Shown here: one piece after another, positions 58,172-64,000 of the stretch
How the letters are laid out: every line of letters begins with the position of its first letter
Numbering within the stretch: the stretch's first letter is position 1
DNA from: an uncultured Lactobacillus sp.
Lineage (GTDB): Bacteria > Bacillota > Bacilli > Lactobacillales > Lactobacillaceae
Assembly (NCBI GenBank): GCA_937874185.1
Contig: CALNAK010000019.1
Span: 1 to 64,000 of the forward strand
DNA: 64,000 bases
Direction of reading: 5' to 3'
Program-made: the position numbers and the translations under genes
Notes under the pieces: generated by a model
The model's input: the letters and a program-made list of their open reading frames with translations, nothing else
What the model was told of the DNA's origin: nothing
Database searches by the model: none

Positions 58172-58225
58172 ACAGTATAGCATGTTTAAATTCCTAATGT
58201 TTACTTTTAAACCAAATAATAAAAA

Positions 58226-58936
58226 TTAACTTTCAGCTTCATGAATAGCACCAAGAATATCCTGTCCAGAGAAGTCATAGTCCATATAATCACTATTCTT
58301 AACGGGTAGATGTTGTTCCAATGTATCGAATTGTTGAATCTCAATATCGCCAGTGGCACCTTCAAATCCTAGATTATGGCCACCAAAGTCATGTTTATCG
58401 GCTAAGAAATGGTGATGGAAACCACCAACAGCTGCACCGTCAAAAATATCGGGTGAATAGTAGCTTAAAAGTGTTCCCTCAACGTTTTCCTGTTCGAAAA
58501 TACTTTGATTCTGGGCTGTTTTAGCCAAAGTAGAATAAGGTTTGTGAGACTTTTTAACAGCACGTGTATTAACTTTGGCAAAAGTTCCATGCAATCTGAT
58601 TGCGAAGAAAGTATTGCCACTTGTTAATGACATGATTTTCTTTTCGAGGTCTGATTGATCCATATTTTCAACGTGAACTAATTTTTGAAATTTAGCAAAG
58701 TGAATGTTAGCGAAGGGTAGTGTAAATTTATCGGTAACGATGTTAACTTTACCTGTGCTATCAACTTGGTAGGGTACGCCGTTCAAGATTACTAATTCGC
58801 CATCCAGCCCTTCTCCGGTACCAATTCCGGTATCGCCATGTTCAAGCAATTCTTTCATGGTAATGGTTCCGTCTAACAGTCCAGGAACAAGCAAAGCAAG
58901 CGTTCCGTGTTGATATAAAACATTTTCTTTTGACAT
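58226..58936 (-). CDS. budA: Alpha-acetolactate decarboxylase
   Basis: A 236-aa enzyme converting alpha-acetolactate to acetoin. Motifs YQHGTLALLVPGLLDGTITMKELLEHGDTGIGTGEGLDGELVILNG and the zinc site GGFHHHFLADKHDFGGH are typical. It follows alsS by 18 nt in one operon, completing pyruvate to acetoin, which consumes protons and diverts pyruvate from lactate. Ribosome site AGAAAGAAG. Confidence 0.95.
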   Translation of the reverse strand: MSKENVLYQHGTLALLVPGLLDGTITMKELLEHGDTGIGTGEGLDGELVILNGVPYQVDSTGKVNIVTDKFTLPFANIHFAKFQKLVHVENMDQSDLEKKIMSLTSGNTFFAIRLHGTFAKVNTRAVKKSHKPYSTLAKTAQNQSIFEQENVEGTLLSYYSPDIFDGAAVGGFHHHFLADKHDFGGHNLGFEGATGDIEIQQFDTLEQHLPVKNSDYMDYDFSGQDILGAIHEAES

Positions 58937-58954
58937 AAAATTCTTCTTTCTGGA

Positions 58955-60634
58955 TTAATTCAAAACATCGTCGACAAGTTTTGAAGCTAGTTTGATATTG
59001 TCTGAATAATCAACGGGGATGTGGATGATAACTGGTCCCTTTGTAGCGAAAGCTTTAGCCATTGTTGATTCCAAGTCTTCGGCATGTTCAACACGCATAC
59101 CTGTAGCACCGAAACTTTCGGCATACTTAACGAAGTCAACTGGTCCAAGTTTAACGCCTGATTCATGACCATATTTAGCAATTTCTTGGAAACGAACCAT
59201 GTCATAATAGCCGTCGTCCCAAATTAATTGCACGATGTTCAAGTGTAGACGAACCGCAGTTTCGAGGTCTTGACCAGAGAAGAGGAATCCACCGTCACCA
59301 GCAACGGAAACGATTGGTTGTTCTGGACGAACTAACGCTGCAGCAATTGCCCAAGGAAGTGCCACACCAAGCGTCTGCATACCATTACTGAATAGTAAAT
59401 GTCTTGGCTTGTAACTTCTGAAATGACGAGCCATCCAAATATAAAGACTTCCGACATCAACGGTAACAGTTGTATCGTCGTTAACTTGATTTTGGAGAGC
59501 ATGGATAATAGCTAGAGGATGGATACCATTTTTGTCAGAATGATTGGCAGGGATGGCATCTTTTTTGATAAATTTCTCTTGTTGCTCAGCTAAATGTTGA
59601 TGCATTTCAGGACTGAGATCAATATCAGCAGGTAGTTGGTGACTAATATCACGCAAAGTTCTAGCAATATCAGAACTTACGGTAATATCAGGTTGGTATT
59701 CGTTAGTGATTTCAGGTTTAACACTATCAAGATTGATAATTTCACCTTTGCGGCCAGTGTTCCAATTACGTGCTTCATATTCGATAGGATCATAACCAAC
59801 AGCGATAATCAAATCACTTTCCTTGAGGATAGTATCACCGATTTGGTTTCTGAATAAACCAACACGACCATAATAATTTTTTTCAAGATCACGTGAAATA
59901 ACTCCGGCACCTTGGAAAGTTTCCACAACAGGAATTGAGAACTTGTGTAAAAAGTGGTGGATAGCTTCTGTAACTTCGTTAGTTGATGAACGCATACCGG
60001 CTAGAATGACTGGTAACTTAGCGTTCTGAATCTTAACGATGATATCATCCAAAGTATCTTGATCCACGCCACCTTGTTTGACAGGGGATAACTTGCCAAT
60101 TTCTGGACGAGTAACTTTGTCATTTAAAACATCTTGGGGAATTGAGATAAAGGTAGCACCTGATTTAGATGCAATCGAATTTTGGTAAGCGTTTGCAAAA
60201 GCCTCCGACAAATTGTTAGCATCTTGAACTTCCACACTATCCTTAGTTGCAGCAGCTAATAATTCTTTACTTGAGATACTTTGATGCGTTAATCTAGCAA
60301 TATCGTTTCGAGGAACTTGGCCACCTAAGGCGATTACAGGGTCTCCTTCAGCAGTAGCGGTAATTAGACCGGTTGCTAAGTTAGAGACACCAGGACCTGA
60401 TGTGGTTGCGACTATACCGGGCTTACCAGTCAAACGACCGATACCAGCAGCGATGAAAGCCGCATTTTGTTCATGTCGAGTGATGATCAATTTTGGAGTT
60501 TTAGGGTTATCATTGTGTTCAAGTGATTCAAAGAGTTGGTCAATTTTGGCACCAGGAAGTCCAAAGACATACTTGATTCCTTGGTTGATCATTGTTTGAA
60601 TTAGTGATTGAGCACCATTTGGTTGTTCTGTCAT
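58955..60634 (-). CDS. alsS: Catabolic acetolactate synthase
   Basis: A 559-aa TPP enzyme condensing two pyruvates to acetolactate. N-terminal YVFGLPGAKIDQLFE, FAD-free middle domain, and C-terminal TPP motif VAGDGGFLFSGQDLETAVRLHLNIVQLIWDD. ATRHEQNAAFIAAG-like RHEQNAAF carries the catalytic Glu. First gene of alsS-budA. ATG behind AAGAGGC. Divergent from a MarR gene that is its likely regulator. Confidence 0.95.
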   Translation of the reverse strand: MTEQPNGAQSLIQTMINQGIKYVFGLPGAKIDQLFESLEHNDNPKTPKLIITRHEQNAAFIAAGIGRLTGKPGIVATTSGPGVSNLATGLITATAEGDPVIALGGQVPRNDIARLTHQSISSKELLAAATKDSVEVQDANNLSEAFANAYQNSIASKSGATFISIPQDVLNDKVTRPEIGKLSPVKQGGVDQDTLDDIIVKIQNAKLPVILAGMRSSTNEVTEAIHHFLHKFSIPVVETFQGAGVISRDLEKNYYGRVGLFRNQIGDTILKESDLIIAVGYDPIEYEARNWNTGRKGEIINLDSVKPEITNEYQPDITVSSDIARTLRDISHQLPADIDLSPEMHQHLAEQQEKFIKKDAIPANHSDKNGIHPLAIIHALQNQVNDDTTVTVDVGSLYIWMARHFRSYKPRHLLFSNGMQTLGVALPWAIAAALVRPEQPIVSVAGDGGFLFSGQDLETAVRLHLNIVQLIWDDGYYDMVRFQEIAKYGHESGVKLGPVDFVKYAESFGATGMRVEHAEDLESTMAKAFATKGPVIIHIPVDYSDNIKLASKLVDDVLN

Positions 60635-60665
60635 TATATCTTGCCTCTTTTTATATAAGTTTTGT

Positions 60666-60719
60666 TCTATAATTAAATTATAGATTCAAATTAAAACATT
60701 TGTGTTGATTTGTCAACAC
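60666..60719. promoter_or_regulatory. Divergent alsS/MarR control region with two inverted repeats
   Basis: TCTATAATT-A-AATTATAGA (60666-60684) is a perfect 19-bp palindrome carrying TATAAT on both strands. GTGTTGA-TTTG-TCAACAC (60702-60719) is a perfect 7-bp-arm repeat, typical in size for a MarR operator. Confidence 0.72.
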
Positions 60720-60746
60720 GTAAATCTTTTCATGGAGTGAAAGCAA

Positions 60747-61175
60747 ATGAAAAACATTGGTTATTTAGCACAAGACATTTCTATTTTACATAGACAATAC
60801 TACAAGGATACAAGAGAGAAATTCAATGATATCAGCCTTAATCCGACCGCAGCGTGTATTTTATTAGCCGTCAGCGATTATGAAAATATTAGCCAAAACC
60901 AAGTTGCCCGATCATTGGTAATTGATAAAGGTTTGGCAACTCGAGAGATCAATAAAATGGAAAAACTAAGTTATTTAACCAAAGCTGATGGAGCAGGTAA
61001 GACTAAAGTTTTGAACCTAACTGATGAGGGTAAGAAAGTCGTTGATACTGTGCAAAAGATTCGCAGTCAGTGGTGGGAAGACCGTTTTGCCAAATCAGGA
61101 ATTCATAAGGATAGTCCGTTAGTTTCTTCTATTGAAGCTGTGGTTTCTACTATTGTAGGTCCTGTTCAGGAATAA
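60747..61175 (+). CDS. MarR-family regulator of the acetoin operon
   Basis: A 142-aa winged-helix protein: SLNPTAACILLAVSDYENISQNQVARSLVIDKGLATREINKMEKLSYLTKADGAGKTKVLNLTDEGKKVVDTV follows the MarR order, helix-turn-helix plus beta wing. Divergent from alsS with a perfect inverted repeat between, so it likely represses alsS-budA and itself, perhaps responding to an organic acid (inference). Ribosome site GGAGTG. Repeat A3 lies 29 nt after the stop. Confidence 0.85.
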   Translation: MKNIGYLAQDISILHRQYYKDTREKFNDISLNPTAACILLAVSDYENISQNQVARSLVIDKGLATREINKMEKLSYLTKADGAGKTKVLNLTDEGKKVVDTVQKIRSQWWEDRFAKSGIHKDSPLVSSIEAVVSTIVGPVQE

Positions 61176-61204
61176 AAATAGTAGAAATTAGTTAGGGGGA
61201 TGTT

Positions 61205-61367
61205 GCCGCCTTCCATAAAAATTGAAATTCGGCTGGAGCGTGGTGGGCCGACTTGAAACCAATTTTAAAGTTCAAAAATTGTTTCCAAGCTCGACCTTTT
61301 TCTAACCTGACTTCGTCAGCCAAGAAAAATTTCACCACTGAGCCAATTTCAATTATTATTCCAGGCT
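61205..61367 (+). repeat. Family A structured repeat, copy A3
   Basis: P1 AAAATTGAAATTCGGCT / AGCCAATTTCAATTATT, P2 GTGGTG / CACCAC, P4 apex CTGAC-TTC-GTCAG with TTCT / AGAA extension. Same strand as, and just behind, the MarR gene. Confidence 0.88.
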
Positions 61368-61496
61368 TGTTTCTGATTATTTCGTTATGTTACCTAAATT
61401 TCTTATATTAGATTGAGATATTTTCTGTATTAATTTGTTAGTTTAGCATTTTTATTTAGAGTAATAATTTTGATAAAAGCTAATGTATATGTGTGT

Positions 61497-61524
61497 TTGC
61501 AAAAGATGAAATTGCTGTTATATT
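61497..61524 (+). promoter_or_regulatory. Promoter of the orphan structured RNA
   Basis: TTGCAA (61497-61502), 16-bp spacer, extended -10 TG-T-TATATT ending at 61524. Predicted start near 61531. Confidence 0.65.
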
Positions 61525-61530
61525 TTATAT

Positions 61531-61634
61531 ACGTAAGATAACTTGTGAAGGATTAACGCTGGGTCCCATAATGGGGTAGGTACATAAATGTACTGAGAAT
61601 TCCTATGTGCCTGAGGTTATCTTTTTTATTTTGA
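61531..61634 (+). ncRNA. Orphan structured small RNA of about 100 nt
   Basis: A promoter lies just upstream and a T-run just after. Closing stem AAGATAAC / GTTATCTT then TTTTT makes the end act as a terminator. Inside are CCCAT / ATGGG and GTACAT-AA-ATGTAC hairpins. AGGTACATA can also pair with TATGTGCCT (with a G-U pair), an alternative fold that excludes the GTACAT hairpin. There is no ORF and no same-strand gene downstream, so it is not a leader. It resembles no RNA family I can name with confidence. Confidence 0.6.
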
Positions 61635-61656
61635 TTTCTTTATAATTATGGACATT

Positions 61657-61706
61657 AAAAAGCAAGAGCCGAGATTGAAATTCCACAATCTCGGCTCTTG
61701 CTTTTA
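61657..61706. terminator. Perfect 20-bp bidirectional terminator hairpin
   Basis: AAAGCAAGAGCCGAGATTG / CAATCTCGGCTCTTGCTTT with an 8-nt loop and A/T-runs on both sides. It probably ends the DtxR-gene/A4 transcript from the right and backs up the small RNA from the left. Confidence 0.92.
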
Positions 61707-61766
61707 TAGTATTTAATTCTATGAATAAATTTGTTTTAATTAGTTAAAACAAATACATAAACCAAA

Positions 61767-61931
61767 CTAGTCTGGAGTGAAAAAGCGATGGGCTCAGCTG
61801 TGAGATTTTACTTAGACGATGGTTTTCCGTCTTAGTAAAAGGCCAATCTTTGAAATGATTCCCGGTTCTGGAATTAGTTCAAAGTTGCGCCCACAGCGTT
61901 CCAGTCCAATCGCTTTTTCACGGAAGACGGC
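61767..61931 (-). repeat. Family A structured repeat, copy A4
   Basis: On the minus strand it begins 2 nt behind the stop of the DtxR-family gene. P1 GTGAAAAAGCGATTGG / CCATCGCTTTTTCAC, P2 GCTGTG / CACAGC, P3 AACTTTGAA / TTTCAAAG, P4 AGACG / CGTCT. P4 differs in sequence from A1-A3 but stays paired. Confidence 0.88.
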
Positions 61932-61933
61932 AA

Positions 61934-62605
61934 TCAAACACTTCTTTGCATTACAGGAACTTTTTCAATACGAATCATCTTAGTAATATTCTTCGGTAAA
62001 ATTTCTTTCAAATTATTACGTAGATTCAAAACTACCATTGAATGATCATAACTGTTGATATTCAAAATCTGAATATCGTCGGACAACTTCAAATCAATGT
62101 TATTCAAAATTTTGAATAAATAGTTATCCTCAGTGAAATGAATTATTTTAAATGTTCCTTCAGAAATTCCTTGTTTAAATAGTAGGGAATAATCGGAAAA
62201 CTCTGGTACGGAACAATTAATTGGAATGATATTGCCGTGTGGACAGGCTTGTGGATAGTCTAAATAGATATTTAGCTTATCAATTAAAATAAGATCAGGA
62301 TTATCAGATAATGTTGTGGCTTTTTCGTAGACGTCGCTCAAAGGGATGTCTAGTTTCTCGTACAACCACGTTTCTATCAAACGATGTTGCTGGACTAAGG
62401 GTGTTACCGCCTTTAGTCCTTTTTTAGTAAGTTTGGTTCCATAGTACTTCTTATAGTTAACCATACCTAACTTTGCCAAATGTTGGGTTCTATCTGAGAT
62501 GGAAGCCTTGCTAACATTGGCTTTGACGGCTAAATCAATATTGTTGACGTTTTGCCAACTACCGCCTAATTCAAAGATTAGTCTTAAAAAATTAAGATCG
62601 TTCAA
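61934..62605 (-). CDS. DtxR/MntR-family metal-dependent regulator
   Basis: A 223-aa protein, TTG start behind GTGGTG. N-terminal winged helix (NDLNFLRLIFELGGSWQNVNNIDLAVKANVSKASISDRTQHLAKLGMVNYKKYYGTKLTKKGLKAVTPLVQQHRLIETWLYEKL) and dimer/metal domain with DYPQACPHGNIIP, a hallmark of the DtxR family, then an SH3-like FeoA-type tail. It likely senses Mn2+ or Fe2+ and represses uptake genes such as mntH (about 30 kb away, inference). The signature Cys and His in ACPHG are kept. Confidence 0.88.
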   Translation of the reverse strand: MNDLNFLRLIFELGGSWQNVNNIDLAVKANVSKASISDRTQHLAKLGMVNYKKYYGTKLTKKGLKAVTPLVQQHRLIETWLYEKLDIPLSDVYEKATTLSDNPDLILIDKLNIYLDYPQACPHGNIIPINCSVPEFSDYSLLFKQGISEGTFKIIHFTEDNYLFKILNNIDLKLSDDIQILNINSYDHSMVVLNLRNNLKEILPKNITKMIRIEKVPVMQRSV

Positions 62606-62658
62606 AATTGTTCACCACTTTTTTATTGTTAAGGTATTTCTTAATAGATGGAACTGTT

Positions 62659-62820
62659 TTATTTCGAATGACTTTTGAAAATCTTATCGTCACATAAGAG
62701 CAAGTTGGTGAAAACTCTTGAGTACATGCCGATTAGGACCTCCGATGTTAACCAAGAACTGGTTAAGTAATCTTGATTCTCAATATCTGTTGTTAACTTG
62801 TCGCTAGTTTGATTCTTCAT
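62659..62820 (-). CDS. Small hypothetical protein, 53 aa
   Basis: ATG with a GGGGAGA ribosome site 7 nt upstream. Peptide begins MKNQTSDKLTTDIENQDYL and ends CDDKIFKSHSK, with a mildly hydrophobic middle (SEVLIGMYSRVFTNLLL). The family is not recognised. It ends 54 nt before the DtxR-family gene in the same direction and no terminator is seen between, so the two may share a transcript. Confidence 0.6.
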   Translation of the reverse strand: MKNQTSDKLTTDIENQDYLTSSWLTSEVLIGMYSRVFTNLLLCDDKIFKSHSK

Positions 62821-63230
62821 AATGTTCTCCCCGTAGATAAGTAATCAGGGTTGTGTATTTAGTCGTGCCTAATAAAAGTAACAAAAATAGTTTGATAATG
62901 TTGAAATACGTACATTATGTATAATTAGCACACTTATAAATGGCTACAACTCCTGTCGTTAACGTTTTTAATATAACATAATTATTTTATTGAAAATAGT
63001 TAAGACAAGTTTAATATATTTTAGTTCTACCTCATAATATAGCTTTAAATACCTATACAATGGGCAAGTAAACGGTTACTGATATTTTTCGAAAATAATT
63101 GTCTTGTGTACTTTTTTATTAGGTGGACTTAAAAAATAGTTTACATAGAATTAAATTGCGGTAGAATTGATTTTGGAAAGACGAGCAGCACAAAAACTTG
63201 TCTGGGAAAATTGAATTGGAGGACAGACCA
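62821..63230. other. Divergent intergenic region between the 53-aa gene and the usp gene
   Basis: AT-rich. It holds a GACGAG / CTTGTC leader hairpin (about 63179-63203) just before the usp ribosome site. No ORF or consensus promoter pair was found. Confidence 0.35.
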
Positions 63231-63671
63231 ATGTCGAAGCAAAATAACACATTTGAACGTGTTCTGGTTGGTGTTGATGATTCCGATGATGCACAAATGG
63301 CATTTAGATATGCAATGCATCGTTGTATCAAAGATGGTTCAACATTAATCATTACTTCTATTTTGGAAAGTGGCGAGATGAATGTCTATCAAGCCTTAAC
63401 CAAAGATTACGTTCATGGGGAACGTAGTGAGTTAGAAGAGCACATGCAAGAATACCGCAAGGTTGCACTAGAAGCCGGAGTTAAAAAGGTAGAACTTATG
63501 GTTGCCGAAGGGGATCCCGGTGAAACAATCGTGAAGGACGTTATTCCTTCATCCGAAGCTGACCTATTAGTTATCGGTTCACTTTCTAAAAAGGGTATTA
63601 GAAAGTATTTTGGTTCTCAAGCAGCATACATGGCGAAGTATTCACCTATTTCAATAATGATTATTCGCTAA
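63231..63671 (+). CDS. Universal stress protein (UspA family)
   Basis: A 146-aa protein, ATG chosen by GGAGGAC 7 nt upstream. Usp fold: FERVLVGVDDSDDAQMAFRYAMHRC (strand 1 with the ATP-site Asp), ELMVAEGDPGETIVKDVIPSSEADLLVIGSLSKKGIRKYFGSQAAYMAKYSPISIMIIR. The ATP-binding G..G...GS region is partly kept (IGS, KKG, FGS). Usually induced by acid or starvation. Transcribed alone; repeat A6 lies convergent behind it. Confidence 0.93.
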   Translation: MSKQNNTFERVLVGVDDSDDAQMAFRYAMHRCIKDGSTLIITSILESGEMNVYQALTKDYVHGERSELEEHMQEYRKVALEAGVKKVELMVAEGDPGETIVKDVIPSSEADLLVIGSLSKKGIRKYFGSQAAYMAKYSPISIMIIR

Positions 63672-63774
63672 AGGGAAAAATAGTTCTTTCTCAATCTAGG
63701 TTATTAAACAGTTGCTATAGAAATTCTTCTATATAGTTAGTAATTTTCAGTTACATAATATTGAAGATACTAAA

Positions 63775-63954
63775 CTAGCTCGGAGCAAGGAAGAAAAAAT
63801 GGCTCAATAGCGAAGTTTTTCTTATCTGACGAAGTCAGGTTAGAAAAAGGCCAATCTTGAAGACAATTGCCAATGCCAGAGGCAATGGCAATCGGCTTCA
63901 AGTTGAGCCCGCTATGTTCCAGCCAACTTTTTCTTCCTTGTGGAGAGCGGCAAT
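63775..63954 (-). repeat. Family A structured repeat, copy A6
   Basis: Minus-strand copy. Outer P1 CAAGGAAGAAAAAGTTGGCT / AGCCATTTTTTCTTCCTTG, P2 ATAGCG / CGCTAT, P3 with an added GCCATTGCC-type hairpin, P4 apex CTGACTTCGTCAG. Ends GCCGCTCTCC and GCTCCGAGCTAG as in A5. The gene it should follow lies to the right, past the window. Confidence 0.88.
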
Positions 63955-63955
63955 T

Positions 63956-64000
63956 TTAGACTAACAACCTAACTAAAAAAACATCATAAAAGATTAAGGG
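63956..64000 (-). CDS. Predicted C-terminal end of a minus-strand gene beyond the window
   Basis: Of the three minus-strand frames only one is open from the edge, ending ...LIFYDVFLVRLLV and a TAA 2 nt before repeat A6. This is where a gene should end if A6 follows the same-strand rule of the other copies. Only 14 codons are seen. Confidence 0.35.
   Translation of the reverse strand, partial: PLIFYDVFLVRLLV

Noticed and set aside
61531..61634. TPP riboswitch in the structured RNA
   Set aside because: GGGGT...CTGAGA...CCTGA recalls the thi-box, but the pyrophosphate-sensor arm is missing and no thiamine gene follows; the nearest gene downstream is on the other strand.
62950..63230. Lacto-usp-type RNA upstream of the usp gene
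   Set aside because: The gene context invited the idea, but I see no long conserved rod structure, only a short leader hairpin; a covariance search would be needed.

Overview
The window is AT-rich Gram-positive DNA that reads as a chromosomal segment of a Lactobacillaceae species. Companilactobacillus or a close relative is my best guess. The grounds are five proteins with SLAP-type wall-binding repeats, strong AGGAGG ribosome sites with frequent TTG and GTG starts, and the gene content (alsS/budA acetolactate pathway, metEF, mntH, DHA2 exporters, PTS IIABC). No rRNA, tRNA, CRISPR array or intact insertion sequence was seen.

Layout. 0-8 kb: a BspA-like surface protein cut by the left edge, an amino-acid permease, a SLAP surface protein, a lipoprotein, and several very small genes. 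8-11.4 kb: a DUF1659/DUF2922 pair, a strongly promoted S-layer-like gene, and an orphan solute-binding protein. 11.5-14.6 kb: a likely defence locus (winged-helix gene plus OLD-family ATPase/TOPRIM nuclease). 14.7-20.7 kb: envelope genes (acyltransferase, glucosaminidase, amidase, a tiny SLAP protein) around a ComK-like regulator and a SigH/ComX-like sigma factor. 21-27 kb: a lipoprotein/DUF218/AI-2E-type membrane operon, an Asp1-like protein, and gpmA. 27.2-30.5 kb: an accessory island bordered by tandem repeats (ImmA/IrrE protease, XRE regulator, AlbA_2 ATPase, HicA). 30.5-47.9 kb: mntH, HxlR/SDR/MFS/GPx, metEF with its divergent LysR regulator and MET-box, two drug exporters, regulators, a matrixin protease and an MMPL transporter. 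48-51 kb: a c-di-GMP-type exopolysaccharide cluster (GT2, membrane protein, EAL). 51-64 kb: a GntR-controlled PTS with an esterase, two EamA paralogues, tandem par/Fst-type type I toxin loci, budA-alsS with a MarR regulator, an orphan structured RNA, a DtxR-family regulator and a universal stress protein.

The most unusual signal is a set of intergenic structured repeats. Family A has seven copies of about 160 bp. They fold as a cloverleaf of four stems, and the bases on the two sides of each stem change together between copies. Every copy whose upstream gene can be checked lies behind that gene in the same orientation, several within 2-30 nt of the stop codon. Family B has three copies of about 130 bp that begin at or within a few bases of a stop codon. 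Two A copies share end motifs with B. A third, smaller family (C) forms long bidirectional terminator-like hairpins. Also notable are the par-like toxin/antisense arrangement at 57.6-58.2 kb and a promoter-structured RNA-terminator unit with no ORF at 61.5 kb. All family assignments come from motif recognition, with no database search.
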